From assembly GCF_000772105.1 (NCBI RefSeq), contig NZ_CP009355.1:186001-250000 (forward strand): 64,000 nt of DNA, given 5' to 3'. Position numbers and translations under genes: made by a program. The notes under the pieces are model-generated. The model saw nothing but the letters and a program-made list of their open reading frames with translations, was not told the DNA's origin and made no database searches. Positions 53,019 to 62,095 of this stretch are shown one piece after another. Numbering within the stretch: position 1 is the stretch's first letter; each line of letters begins with the position of its first letter. The stretch comes from Vibrio tubiashii ATCC 19109 (GTDB lineage: Bacteria; Pseudomonadota; Gammaproteobacteria; Enterobacterales; Vibrionaceae).

Positions 53019-54050
53019 ATGGAAATTGTCGCTGAGTATCTACCTACAGATCATCGTCACCAGTTAGGCGTAATGGACATTGCCTTATTGCTAAAGGCGG
53101 TGGAGAGCTTTGGAGTTAAGACGACACCCATATTAGAGGATCTAGGCTTAGCTCACTTAGATTGGCAAAGTGAAAAGACGCAGTTGACCTATGTGGACAA
53201 GTTGATGCTGTTTCGCCATGTGTCTCAGCAGTTTTACGATGTAGGGCTGGGTTTACTGATTGGAGAAAGGGCCAAACTGAGCCATTTTGGTCTTTTAGGT
53301 TATGCCATCTTAAGTAGCCGTACTTTAGAAGAAGCGATCAAAACGGGCTTTAAATATCTCAACCTAAATGGTCCGGTATTTTCTGTAACAGTGACAATAG
53401 ATGACGGTATTGCTTCTATCGTATTGGAAAATACGCTCGAAATTGGCGAGCTTTTGCCTTTCTGTAGCGAGTACTTTTTTAGTGCGCTAGTGGCTATGTT
53501 CGAAGAGCTAACTGGGGAGAGGCTTGCGATTACTCGCCTCTGTTTTCCTTATCAAGCACCTGCTTATGGTTCGAAGTACAGCGAACGATTTAGCTGTGCA
53601 GTCGAGTTTGAAGCGCCTAGTCTAAGCTTGAGCTTTTGTTCCTCGCTATTGTCTCTGCCGCTTAAAACACATAACGCGGATATGTTGAGCAATTGCCTTC
53701 AATCCTGTGATTCAGTCATTGCAGCATTACAATCGCCATATCTGCTGACCAACCAGATCAAAACAATTCTGTATCAGAGTGCGGGGGTATTCCCATCGAT
53801 TGAAGCAGTTGCAATGCAGTTTGGTTGCTCTTCACGTACGTTAAGAAGAAAGCTTGAACAGGATGGGACAAGCTACCAGAAATTGCTCGGCGAGGTACGT
53901 AGCGACATTGCTAAAGAGTTTCTGCTCCGGACCGAATTGACCATTGAAGAGATTGCTTTTCGTTTGGGGTACAGTGATACCGCCAATTTCAGAAGGGGGT
54001 TCAAACGCTGGACAGGAATAACACCTCAACGATTTCGTGGGACTCAGTGA
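53019..54050 (+). CDS. AraC-family regulator with arabinose-binding-like N-terminal domain
   Basis: A 343-residue activator. The N-terminal half (about 20-210) matches the OruR/ArgR-type Arabinose_bd domain: IALLLKAVESFGVKTTPILED, FGLLGYAILSSRTLEEAIKT. The C-terminal AraC DNA-binding domain holds two helix-turn-helix units: VAMQFGCSSRTLRRKLEQDG and IAFRLGYSDTANFRRGFKRW, ending TPQRFRGTQ. It is divergent from the DUF2804/desaturase pair across a 171-bp gap, so it is the likely regulator of that pair. Confidence 0.9.
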   Translation: MEIVAEYLPTDHRHQLGVMDIALLLKAVESFGVKTTPILEDLGLAHLDWQSEKTQLTYVDKLMLFRHVSQQFYDVGLGLLIGERAKLSHFGLLGYAILSSRTLEEAIKTGFKYLNLNGPVFSVTVTIDDGIASIVLENTLEIGELLPFCSEYFFSALVAMFEELTGERLAITRLCFPYQAPAYGSKYSERFSCAVEFEAPSLSLSFCSSLLSLPLKTHNADMLSNCLQSCDSVIAALQSPYLLTNQIKTILYQSAGVFPSIEAVAMQFGCSSRTLRRKLEQDGTSYQKLLGEVRSDIAKEFLLRTELTIEEIAFRLGYSDTANFRRGFKRWTGITPQRFRGTQ

Positions 54051-54051
54051 A

Positions 54052-54085
54052 AGCCTGCCAGTCTTGATTTGGCAGGCTCTATTTA
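54052..54085. terminator. Terminator between the AraC gene and speB
   Basis: Perfect 9-bp stem agcctgcca / tggcaggct with a 9-nt loop, then ctattta. The T tract is interrupted, so the efficiency is uncertain. Confidence 0.7.
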
Positions 54086-54106
54086 TACCGATTGATACTA
54101 AACAGG

Positions 54107-55033
54107 TTATTCGCTATCGCGGCTCGATGCCCAAGCGTACATCAGTTCAAGTGCGACGGTTGCGCCCGCTAAGGCAGTCAGATCGCTATGATCGTACGGA
54201 GGAGATACTTCCACCACATCCATCCCGACAATGTTAACGCCAGCTAAACCACGCAAGATCTTAAGCACTTTGTCAGAGTTCAAGCCACCACAAACTGGAG
54301 TGCCTGTACCCGGTGCAAAAGCAGGATCTAAGCAGTCTATATCAAAGGTAACATAGACTGGCCTATCGCCAATGATGTCACGAATACGCGCTACAATCGC
54401 TTCTGCACTCAAGTCATTTGCTTCCATGGCATTAATGACATTAAATCCATGATCATTTTGGTCATACTCAGTACGAATACCAATCTGAACAGAGTGCTTC
54501 GCTGAAATTAGGCCTTCATTTGGCGCATGGTAGAACATGGTGCCGTGATCGTAAGCACTGCCGTTGTCATAAGTGTCTGTGTGCGCGTCAAAATGAATCA
54601 GTGCCATTTCTCCGTGATGTTTCGCATAAGCACGCAGAATCGGCAAAGTGATGAAATGGTCACCACCTAGCGCTAACATCGTTTTACCGCTTTTAAGGAT
54701 CTCACTGGTCGCAGCTTCTAGGCGGTAAGTGAAATCTTCCGCGTCGCCACAGTCGAACACCAAGTCACCAGCATCAATGACTTTTGCGCGGTCAAAGACA
54801 TTGAAATCCCAAGGGAATTTTTTACCTTCCCACGCAAGGTTCACTGATGCACGACGAATCGCATCTGGGCCCATTCGCGCGCCTGGTCTGCCTGAGGTTG
54901 CCATATCTAGCGGTACACCCAGTACCACTAGGTCAGCGTCCGCTGAGACAGGGTTGCGCAGGTAAGGTCTGCGCATAAAGCTCATTGAGTTCGAGTAAAG
55001 CGAATAATCAGTTTTTGTAAACAAATCATTCAT
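54107..55033 (-). CDS. speB: Agmatinase
   Basis: Manganese ureohydrolase, 308 residues, splitting agmatine into putrescine and urea. All arginase-family metal motifs are present: [19 protein letters not shown] and [17 protein letters not shown], plus the substrate loop [12 protein letters not shown]. Its ATG directly follows the speA stop, so the two are translated together. The urea it makes could feed the urease encoded in the same window. Confidence 0.94.
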   Translation of the reverse strand: MNDLFTKTDYSLYSNSMSFMRRPYLRNPVSADADLVVLGVPLDMATSGRPGARMGPDAIRRASVNLAWEGKKFPWDFNVFDRAKVIDAGDLVFDCGDAEDFTYRLEAATSEILKSGKTMLALGGDHFITLPILRAYAKHHGEMALIHFDAHTDTYDNGSAYDHGTMFYHAPNEGLISAKHSVQIGIRTEYDQNDHGFNVINAMEANDLSAEAIVARIRDIIGDRPVYVTFDIDCLDPAFAPGTGTPVCGGLNSDKVLKILRGLAGVNIVGMDVVEVSPPYDHSDLTALAGATVALELMYAWASSRDSE

Positions 55034-56986
55034 TTAGAAATCCTCTAAATAGGTGTAGCCTCTTAAGCCACCTTCTAATTCTTCTAAGACGGTTTGCTGC
55101 TCGTTCACATTGACACGCTCAGCAACTAACTCACGGTAGTTTTGACGAATCTTATCTACATCAATGTGTACATAGCGCATCATATCTTCGACGCTGTCAC
55201 CTTCATCAATCCGCTCTATAATCGCCTCACCGTTTTCATCAACGGTCACCACTGCGCTGTGGGTGTCGCCAAATAGATTGTGCATATCGCCTAAAATCTC
55301 TTGGTACGCACCGACAAGGAAGAAACCCATTAGGTATGGCTTATCCTTATCCCAAGCTGGCACTGGCAGTGTCGTTTCAATACCTTGACCTTCAACGTAT
55401 TGCTCGATAGCACCGTCAGAATCACAAGTAATATCGAGCATGACTGCACGACGCTCTTCAACGTTTTCCAATCCTGATAGCGGCAGAACAGGGAACACCT
55501 GATCAATCCCCCAAGCATCTGGTAGAGATTGAAATAGCGAGAAGTTAACGAAGAACTTATCCGCTAGTCGCTCATTCAACTCATCCAAGATCGGACGGTG
55601 GAAACGGTTTTTATTGCTCATCTGGCGGCTCAGCTCGAAGTAAATTCGTAGCGAAAGCTGCTCTGCCCAAGCGCGTTGCTGTAGGTTCAGTACGCCAGTT
55701 GCAAACTGTGAGTGAACTTCGGCTAAGTCACTTTGGGTATCGTTATAAATCTCAATCAAGGCACGCGCATCGCTACCATCTTGCAGGTTTTCCCAATTAC
55801 GCCACATATTCTGTAGCAGAGTTGGATCTTCTGCGCTTGGCTCTACCACACTTTCTGGATGGTACGCCTCTGTACCAATTACGTTTGTGATTAACACTGC
55901 GTGGTGTGCTGTTAGCGAGCGGCCAGACTCAGAGATGATAACTGGTACAGGTTGCTCGTACTGCTGGCAGACATCGCCCACTGTACTTACGATGTTACGT
56001 GCATACTCAATCAGCCCGTAGTTCATTGAGTTAGAAGACTGACTGCGTGTACCGTCATAATCTACTGCTAAGCCACCACCGATATCGAAGTATTTGATAT
56101 CTGCACCCATGCCACGTAATTCGCAGTAGAAGCGAGCTGACTCATTAACCCCATTGCGAATATCACGAATGTTGGCCATTTGCGAACCTAGGTGGAAGTG
56201 CACCAGTTGCATCGCATCCAGTTGGTCTTCTTGTTTTAGACGCTCAATGACGGTTAACACTTGAGACGCGGCTAGGCCGAATTTAGATTTTTCGCCGCCA
56301 CTCGATTGCCATTTGCCCGCCCCTTGAGATGCCAAGCGAATACGAATACCTAAGCGAGGTTTCACTCCAAGACTTTTCGCCTCTTTCAGAACCAGATCGA
56401 GCTCAGATAATTTCTCTAATACGATGAAGACTTTATGACCTAGCTTTTCACCTATTAGCGCTAAGCGAACGTATTCACGATCTTTGTAGCCGTTGCAGAC
56501 AATCACAGAACTCGCTTTCTGAGCTAGTGCCAATACCGCGAGTAGCTCAGGTTTGCTGCCTGCTTCAAGGCCAAGCTGTTTCGTTTCTAGCTGAGCTTGG
56601 CTTTCAAGAATCTCGTCAACGACCTCTTTTTGTTGGTTTACCTTGATCGGGTACACCAGTAGGTAGTTGTTGTCGTATTGGTACTCTTCAATCGCTTGGT
56701 TGAAAGCATGACAGATACCATGCACACGTTGGTGCAGGATCTGAGGGAAGCGAACCAATACCGGTAAATTTAGTTGTTTCTGTTCTAGCTTAGAGACGAT
56801 ATTACTCAGTGGTACCTGATGGGCATTATCATTGCGTGGTGATACATACACTTCACCTTGGTTATCGATACCGTAGAAGCCTTGGCTCCAGTAATGAACA
56901 TTGTAATCAGCGCGAACACGATCAAGTTTAGAATTGTTTTCCACTACAAATCTCACAAAGGTAGGGGGAAAAAACTTATAGCTCAC
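55034..56986 (-). CDS. speA: Biosynthetic arginine decarboxylase
   Basis: PLP enzyme of 650 residues producing agmatine from arginine. Features: [15 protein letters not shown] at the start, [12 protein letters not shown] with the PLP lysine, [47 protein letters not shown], and the C-terminal helical part ending RGYTYLEDF. Length and motifs match the homotetrameric E. coli-type SpeA. It is paired with speB for the agmatine route to putrescine. The gap to the divergent DUF2058 gene holds the promoter. Confidence 0.96.
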   Translation of the reverse strand: MSYKFFPPTFVRFVVENNSKLDRVRADYNVHYWSQGFYGIDNQGEVYVSPRNDNAHQVPLSNIVSKLEQKQLNLPVLVRFPQILHQRVHGICHAFNQAIEEYQYDNNYLLVYPIKVNQQKEVVDEILESQAQLETKQLGLEAGSKPELLAVLALAQKASSVIVCNGYKDREYVRLALIGEKLGHKVFIVLEKLSELDLVLKEAKSLGVKPRLGIRIRLASQGAGKWQSSGGEKSKFGLAASQVLTVIERLKQEDQLDAMQLVHFHLGSQMANIRDIRNGVNESARFYCELRGMGADIKYFDIGGGLAVDYDGTRSQSSNSMNYGLIEYARNIVSTVGDVCQQYEQPVPVIISESGRSLTAHHAVLITNVIGTEAYHPESVVEPSAEDPTLLQNMWRNWENLQDGSDARALIEIYNDTQSDLAEVHSQFATGVLNLQQRAWAEQLSLRIYFELSRQMSNKNRFHRPILDELNERLADKFFVNFSLFQSLPDAWGIDQVFPVLPLSGLENVEERRAVMLDITCDSDGAIEQYVEGQGIETTLPVPAWDKDKPYLMGFFLVGAYQEILGDMHNLFGDTHSAVVTVDENGEAIIERIDEGDSVEDMMRYVHIDVDKIRQNYRELVAERVNVNEQQTVLEELEGGLRGYTYLEDF

Positions 56987-57236
56987 AGAAGGTGAACCAT
57001 ACCTGACACGGGACTGAATTTGGCTTCTCTAAGCTTCCGCGTCGAGCGCATTAACGGATAAAAAGCCACCAGAGTCTAACAAAACAATTTTGTCGTCACG
57101 ATTGATGAAATCGCTCTGGCGAGGCGATGATTTTCTATTCATTTTTACTGCGGATTTTATGTTGGATGAAGCCTTTCTTTGACTGCATTGAGCCGTTAAA
57201 ATAGGCGCAAATTGATGACTTACTTGTGGAAGAACA

Positions 57237-57758
57237 ATGGCAAAACTGACACTTCAAGAGCAAATGCTTAAAGCAGGCTTAGTGAACGAGAAGAAACTGA
57301 AAAAAGCAAAGAAAGGCTCGAAGAAATCTCGTGTACAAGCACGTGAAGTTAAAGCAGCAGTGGAAGAGAACAAGCGCCAACAGCAAGAGCGCGATAAAGC
57401 ACTGAGTGAAGAGCAGAAAGAGCAACGTTTATCCAAAGAGATTAAAGCGCAAATCAAGCAACTGATTGAGATGAACACCATCGATCAGAAAGATGGCGAA
57501 ATCAAATACAACTTTACTGATGGCACACTGGTTAAAGCTATCTATGTGGAACAGTTGATTCGTGACCAGTTGGCAAAAGGCATTCTATCTATTGCTCGCA
57601 CTGATGAGACTTACGTGGTCATTCCAAGTAGCGTAGCGAAGAAAATTGCAATGCGTGATGAGAGCGTCATCATCGAACAAAACGCACCAGCGGAAGATAT
57701 CCCTGCTGAAGATGACCCATACGCAGATTTCGTCGTGCCAGACGATTTGATGTGGTAA
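57237..57758 (+). CDS. DUF2058 protein (YaiL-like)
   Basis: A 173-residue cytoplasmic protein. The first 80 residues form a very basic, Lys/Gln/Glu-rich coiled-coil (LTLQEQMLKAGLVNEKKLKK at residue 3 onward) that could bind nucleic acid. The C-terminal globular half, YNFTDGTLVKAIYVEQLIRDQ and YVVIPSSVAKKIAMRDE, matches DUF2058/YaiL. It ends in DPYADFVVPDDLMW. Function is not established; some annotations call it a nucleoprotein. It has a terminator directly downstream. Confidence 0.88.
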   Translation: MAKLTLQEQMLKAGLVNEKKLKKAKKGSKKSRVQAREVKAAVEENKRQQQERDKALSEEQKEQRLSKEIKAQIKQLIEMNTIDQKDGEIKYNFTDGTLVKAIYVEQLIRDQLAKGILSIARTDETYVVIPSSVAKKIAMRDESVIIEQNAPAEDIPAEDDPYADFVVPDDLMW

Positions 57759-57775
57759 TCGCTATTAAATAAATG

Positions 57776-57801
57776 AAAGCTCTACTTCGGTAGAGCTTTT
57801 T
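57776..57801 (+). terminator. Terminator after the DUF2058 gene
   Basis: Stem aaagctctac / gtagagcttt with a TTCG tetraloop, then T residues. Confidence 0.93.
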
Positions 57802-57818
57802 GGGTTCTTATAGGCAAT

Positions 57819-57846
57819 AAAAAACCAGCCACTTGGGCTGGTTTTT
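57819..57846. terminator. Terminator of the cold shock gene, possibly bidirectional
   Basis: Stem aaaaccagcc / ggctggtttt with a short loop, with A-rich and T-rich flanks. It lies between the convergent DUF2058 and cold shock genes. Confidence 0.9.
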
Positions 57847-57883
57847 CGAATCTTAGATAATTGACGCTTAGGTCAATCTAAAA

Positions 57884-58096
57884 TTAAGCTGGTACTACGT
57901 TAGCAGCTTGTGGGCCTTTTTGACCTTGTTCAACTTCAAAAGAAACCTGTTGGCCTTCTTTTAGAGTTTTGAAACCTTCAGAAGCGATAGCACGGAAGTG
58001 AACGAATACGTCAGCACCGCCGTTTTCTGGAGTGATGAAACCGAAGCCTTTCTCTTCGTTAAACCATTTTACGATACCAGTAGTTTTGTTAGACAT
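57884..58096 (-). CDS. CspA-family cold shock protein
   Basis: Single OB-fold RNA/DNA chaperone of 70 residues. The RNA-binding motifs are KGFGFI (RNP1) and VFVHF (RNP2), with [17 protein letters not shown] at the start and [10 protein letters not shown] at the end. The Shine-Dalgarno (aaggaag) is close to the ATG. The long untranslated leader region upstream is usual for cold-induced csp genes, though not proof of cold induction here. Confidence 0.95.
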   Translation of the reverse strand: MSNKTTGIVKWFNEEKGFGFITPENGGADVFVHFRAIASEGFKTLKEGQQVSFEVEQGQKGPQAANVVPA

Positions 58097-58290
58097 GATG
58101 TCTTCCTTATATAAGTTAAGTTAATCTTCTATATGCACTGAAAATTTGAACTATTTAATGTAACGATGAAGCTAAGGGAAACACTAAGGATAACAACGGT
58201 AACGCGTTTTACTAAGAATTTACTTTCGACTTGCAGTTTCACTAATAACTCTGAATTGCAGAGCACGTAGATAGTACCTGAACTTAGCGC
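58097..58290 (-). promoter_or_regulatory. Probable promoter and long 5' leader of the csp gene
   Basis: About 200 bp without any gene between csp and the neighbouring lipoprotein terminator. Csp mRNAs usually carry 100-160 nt leaders that fold differently with temperature. I cannot assign a cold box by eye. Confidence 0.4.
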
Positions 58291-58351
58291 ATTGTAAAGG
58301 TTTATTGTGAAGGTTGAGTAGGTTTCGAAGAGATTCGTTTAAAATATTTAG

Positions 58352-58373
58352 AAAAGCCCTCAAGAAGAAGGCT
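58352..58373 (-). terminator. Terminator after the small lipoprotein gene
   Basis: On the minus strand agccttc / gagggct pairs over 7 bp (one G-U) around a 5-nt loop and is followed by TTTT. Confidence 0.75.
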
Positions 58374-58381
58374 CTATATTG

Positions 58382-58852
58382 TTAAATTTCACCATTACCA
58401 GCTTTGCGAGTTGCTTCTTTTGCAGAGGTGATTTTGAAAAGAACGTCCATCATGGCTTTAATGCGCTCTTCATCACTTCCATATTTGTCAAAAGTCAGCT
58501 GATTTGGTGCTTTGAATGTCACGTAGCCAACGCGTTGCCCTTCCTGGTATGCAGTGATACGAGCATCTGCGATAAAGGTTTTAAAGTCCCAGCTCCAGCG
58601 AGATACATAGTCGAGAGTGAGTTCATTTTCCTTAGGGGTTGTGCCATCTACGACAACTTTACATGTGTAACCATTGATATCGCACCAATTTAGCATTGAA
58701 GCCAGAAAAATATCTCGTGTCGCATCATCTTCGACAATGGTGAGTTGTTTTGATTGGTTTGTCTCTTCAAGGGGCTTACCGTCAAATTTAGGTGAGCTAC
58801 ACCCTGCCATTACAAGTACAGCAGCAACGCAAAGTAGGCGTTTAAACATCAT
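58382..58852 (-). CDS. Small lipoprotein of unknown function
   Basis: A 156-residue lipoprotein with the lipobox VMAGC, so mature Cys17 or 18. Two adjacent ATGs (58852 and 58849) are possible starts; the second has better spacing to aagga. The mature part contains a probable disulphide pair (NWCDINGYTCKV) and a mixed alpha/beta domain. It resembles Sbal_3080-type lipoproteins, from memory and with low certainty. It is transcribed alone with its own terminator. Confidence 0.7.
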   Translation of the reverse strand: MMFKRLLCVAAVLVMAGCSSPKFDGKPLEETNQSKQLTIVEDDATRDIFLASMLNWCDINGYTCKVVVDGTTPKENELTLDYVSRWSWDFKTFIADARITAYQEGQRVGYVTFKAPNQLTFDKYGSDEERIKAMMDVLFKITSAKEATRKAGNGEI

Positions 58853-59030
58853 TAATCCTTAGTTTTTATGATCTAATTATTGATAACCTGACAAGCAACC
58901 CTGTCGCCTGTGGGAGCGTAAGATTATCATACTTTTCATAGGTATAATTTATAGTTCGCGAGTTATACATTAGTGCGGGAGCGTGCATTATATGTTGTTA
59001 TCTTTGTTCTCGCTGTTTGTCTTTGAAAAA

Positions 59031-59060
59031 ATAAAAAGGCTCCTGAACATCAGGAGCCTT
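59031..59060. terminator. Terminator of the chitinase gene
   Basis: Stem aaggctcctga / tcaggagcctt (11 bp) with a 3-nt loop. On the minus strand it is followed by a T-rich run (ataaaaa on plus). Confidence 0.92.
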
Positions 59061-59084
59061 GTTTATAGTTAATGTATTACTTCA

Positions 59085-61709
59085 TTACTGAGGGTTTAGA
59101 CCCAGAGTTTGCAGTACAAGTTTGAAGTTGTCTTGACGCTCTTTAACTGCGTGAACTTCACCACTCACTGGACAATGACTATCAGGACAGCCACGGTTTA
59201 CAATGCCTGAAACTGCGTCAATAAACTCAGTGCCTTGTAGGCCACCGTCAACGTATCTCTTCAGCTCAGTATGGTAGTTCCAGCTTGCGTATGGACCACC
59301 TTCGTCGTTGTAAGCCTGTACGGAGGTCACCCAGTAGAATAGACCTGCAATCCATTTGATCTCTCTGTTCTCTTCTGAGCTACAAATTAACCCAGGGTTA
59401 GAACAGAAGTCGAGATCGGCATAGAGTGGGTTCGCAGGTGGTGCTTGAACAACCACACCATTCACAGTGGTTCCAATTGTATCTGGGTCAACGTGAGAAC
59501 GACCCATGAAGTGGTTTAGCGTACCGAAGTTCTGGCGACCTGTGGTTTGAATAACACCACGGCCCCACCAGCCACAGCCTTCGACAGTGCCGTTAGTATC
59601 GCTACCATCCCAGATGAACTTACCTGCTTTCTGGCCTTCGTAAACTTTACACTCGCCACGTTCCCAAACCTGCTTAGAGGTATCTACGCTGGTTGGGACT
59701 TCCATACAATGACCGTCGTTCGTCCAGCGACCAACATTGCCGTTCACGAGTAAACCTTTCTCTGCAAGAACAGAGTCTGGTGCTGCGAAGACTGGCGCTG
59801 GCGCACCGTACCATTTCGCATTAGTTAGTGCTGTGACTTCCATCTTCGGATCGCGAGGGCACGAGTAAGGGTGGTCAATGCCGGTAACTGGATCCTTACC
59901 GTAATCGGCGTATTTCTGACCTAGCTGACCACAACTTGCTGTCATCGGGTAGTTAACTGGTGCGCCGTATCGAACTTCAGACCAGTTGTTTTCATCACAA
60001 GCGTTGTAGCGAATGGTTTCTTGCATACTTTGCGCTAAGAAGGCAGCGATAGCGACTTTTGCGTAAACTGAGTTTGTCGCATCGTTAGCAGCGTCATCTA
60101 GTAGCCAGAAGGTGTTACCGGCAACGCCGACATTGTGCATCGAGTTAAGACCCGCTAAGAAGTCATTCCATTTGTATACCGTAGATGGTGCCCATTGTGC
60201 TTGAGCCACTTCGTAAAGGAAGGCTTGGTTGTTCATTGCGTTCTCAGCGCTTGCCAACTCAGCATTCAGTGAGGTGATTCGAGTAAGTGGTCCATTCTTC
60301 ACGCTTTCGCCAACGTAGTACAAAGGTACGGTCGCAGTCTGGTAACGAGCGATCTTAGTGTTTAGGTCAGCACTGTCTGTATCGAACAAAATCGCAAAAA
60401 TGTTGCTGTGCGCAGCTTTGCGAATATGGCGGTCACCAGAGTTATTGCCTAAGAAGTAGGTGGAAGCCTGTGCGGTCGGAATTGAAGAGAGCAGTGCCGG
60501 AGTTTTGATATGGTCAGATACTTGTTTTACGTATTCTAACGCATAGTGCCATTGCTCATCGGTAAGAGCGGCAGTTGTTGCTGATTTAGTAAAGGCAACA
60601 AAGTCGGCCTTATTGAGTGAGTCTGCTTTATAAAGCTCGAAACTTGCCAACAGATCTGAAGACGCGCCTGAAGCGGCGTTCCATACTGCTCGTTTACCTG
60701 AATGAGTGTTGTAAGCAAAATCACCAATGCTCAATGTCCAACCGAATGTCGCCTGTGGTGCCAGCGCTGAAATGACAAGGTTATGAGCTTGCGCCCAACC
60801 TTTAACATCATCCGTAAGCGTATTGATCGCGTTAACGTCAATTTGGCTATGAGTACTAGTGGCGTCTACTGCTGCGGTTAGTGCTTGTTTGACCGCGACA
60901 GTACCAAGGGCTGCGCCTTTATCAGCTGTTGCAGCATCCAAGACATCACTGTTGAGGATGATTGACGTCGCGCCAGCAAGATCTGCTGCTTGAATCAAGG
61001 CTACGAAGGCGTCAGTCAGTTTGGTCAGATTTGCTAGGTCTTGGCTATTAATTGCATTGATGGTCAAAGTGGATGGAGCGTCAAGACTTGCAGGGCTTGC
61101 GACCACAAAATTACTTGGCCAACCGCTGACTTCAAGCCTTACCGGGTCTAATGGGTTTGGCAGTTTCAGTGCGGTAGTGCCACCGGAAGAGTTATTGTCA
61201 CAATCTAAATGGTGCGCCCAACTGCTGTCACTACCCGGAATGGAAGATGTCCACCAGTTTGCTTTGTAGGCAACATTGTCGTTGACCATGATGTCGCCAC
61301 CAGTAGCATGATTTCCTTGCGTCCAATTTGGGTATACGTTGAATTCAGCACAGACCCCAGTACCAGGAGTTGGATCGGGTGTTGGGTCTGGTGTTGGATC
61401 AGGTGTAGGATCTGGGGTCGGATCGGGAGTAGGGTCAGGTGTTGGATCCGGTGTCGGGTCGGGTTCAGGCGTTGGATCAGGAGTCGTGCCGCTGACCAGT
61501 TTCCATGGAGAATCCCATTCATTGGCGTAGTTATCAGTAGGGCTTTGTCCTGCATTCACCCACCATTTTGCTTCATAGGTATTGCCACCAACGGTTACTT
61601 GGCTACCGCCAGAGTAGGTTTTCGTTGCATCGTAAGGTTCTGCAGCATAGAGGCTGCCACTTAAAACAATACACGCTAACGAAGCCGCTAACTTGCTCAT
61701 TCTAAACAT
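59085..61709 (-). CDS. Secreted multidomain GH19 chitinase
   Basis: An 874-residue exported enzyme. Parts in order: signal peptide (cleaved near LYAAEP), a CBM5/12 chitin-binding domain (YDATKTYSGGSQVTVGGNTY, AKWWVNAGQSP), a Pro-Asp-Thr repeat linker (about 75-117), a second CBM5/12-like domain (VYPNWTQGN, AYKANWWTSS), a central domain of about 300 residues I cannot name, and a C-terminal GH19 domain (about 500-874). GH19 evidence: FLAQSMQETIRYNACDENNW with the catalytic Glu, and GCGWWGRGVIQTTGRQNFG. The start follows aaggattaatt. It should cut chitin outside the cell. The central domain is discussed in the findings. Confidence 0.92.
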   Translation of the reverse strand: MFRMSKLAASLACIVLSGSLYAAEPYDATKTYSGGSQVTVGGNTYEAKWWVNAGQSPTDNYANEWDSPWKLVSGTTPDPTPEPDPTPDPTPDPTPDPTPDPTPDPTPDPTPDPTPGTGVCAEFNVYPNWTQGNHATGGDIMVNDNVAYKANWWTSSIPGSDSSWAHHLDCDNNSSGGTTALKLPNPLDPVRLEVSGWPSNFVVASPASLDAPSTLTINAINSQDLANLTKLTDAFVALIQAADLAGATSIILNSDVLDAATADKGAALGTVAVKQALTAAVDATSTHSQIDVNAINTLTDDVKGWAQAHNLVISALAPQATFGWTLSIGDFAYNTHSGKRAVWNAASGASSDLLASFELYKADSLNKADFVAFTKSATTAALTDEQWHYALEYVKQVSDHIKTPALLSSIPTAQASTYFLGNNSGDRHIRKAAHSNIFAILFDTDSADLNTKIARYQTATVPLYYVGESVKNGPLTRITSLNAELASAENAMNNQAFLYEVAQAQWAPSTVYKWNDFLAGLNSMHNVGVAGNTFWLLDDAANDATNSVYAKVAIAAFLAQSMQETIRYNACDENNWSEVRYGAPVNYPMTASCGQLGQKYADYGKDPVTGIDHPYSCPRDPKMEVTALTNAKWYGAPAPVFAAPDSVLAEKGLLVNGNVGRWTNDGHCMEVPTSVDTSKQVWERGECKVYEGQKAGKFIWDGSDTNGTVEGCGWWGRGVIQTTGRQNFGTLNHFMGRSHVDPDTIGTTVNGVVVQAPPANPLYADLDFCSNPGLICSSEENREIKWIAGLFYWVTSVQAYNDEGGPYASWNYHTELKRYVDGGLQGTEFIDAVSGIVNRGCPDSHCPVSGEVHAVKERQDNFKLVLQTLGLNPQ
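61368..61490. repeat. Coding minisatellite for the (Asp-Pro-Thr-Pro)n linker
   Basis: Degenerate 12-bp units on the chitinase coding strand encode repeated D-P-T-P. They vary at third positions. All unit changes would keep the frame, so the linker length can drift without breaking the enzyme. Long Gly-Ser-Val reading frames on the other strand are by-products of this repeat. Confidence 0.9.
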
Positions 61710-62095
61710 AATTAATCCTTTCCACTCGTTATCTTATTATTTCTGTTTCACGTTTTAACGCTTATAAACTGCGCATGGTTAGATAAATAATTACCTAAAA
61801 ATAAGTTAGCAAGTCTACAAAAGGATATGTGGAATATTGGCTATATTAGGTGCGTTATGCGGCTGAAATCACGAGGTAATGACTGAATTTTTGCATGTTA
61901 CTTAATTGTTAAAAATAACTTGTGAGCTTGCTTCAGATTTGAATTTAAGCCAATCTCATTTCATAAAGATTGTGCGCAAGTGCATAGAATCGTTAGGGAA
62001 ACGGGAAACGGGAAACGGGAAACGGGAAACGCGAAACGAGGGGAGAGAAGTCAGCCAAGCCGCGATTGGACTTGGCTGGGAAAGAGACCCTAGTG
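61710..62095. other. Intergenic region between chitinase and ketosynthase genes
   Basis: 386 bp. The chitinase promoter should lie in the right-hand AT-rich part. Towards the ketosynthase stop there is a 7-bp tandem repeat and an imperfect hairpin (agccaag / cttggct, about 62053-62078). No gene is evident; short reading frames here are unconvincing. Confidence 0.5.
61996..62037. repeat. 7-bp tandem repeat, gggaaac x 5 plus one variant
   Basis: Five perfect copies of gggaaac and a sixth with one change (gcgaaac), just downstream of the ketosynthase gene. On that gene's mRNA it reads as C-rich, G-poor GTTTCCC units. Confidence 0.95.

Noticed and set aside
61339-61530. Long Gly-Ser-Val-Gly repeat reading frame on the plus strand
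   Set aside because: It is the antisense of the chitinase Asp-Pro-Thr-Pro linker repeat. It has no ribosome site, and the chitinase frame is clearly the real one.
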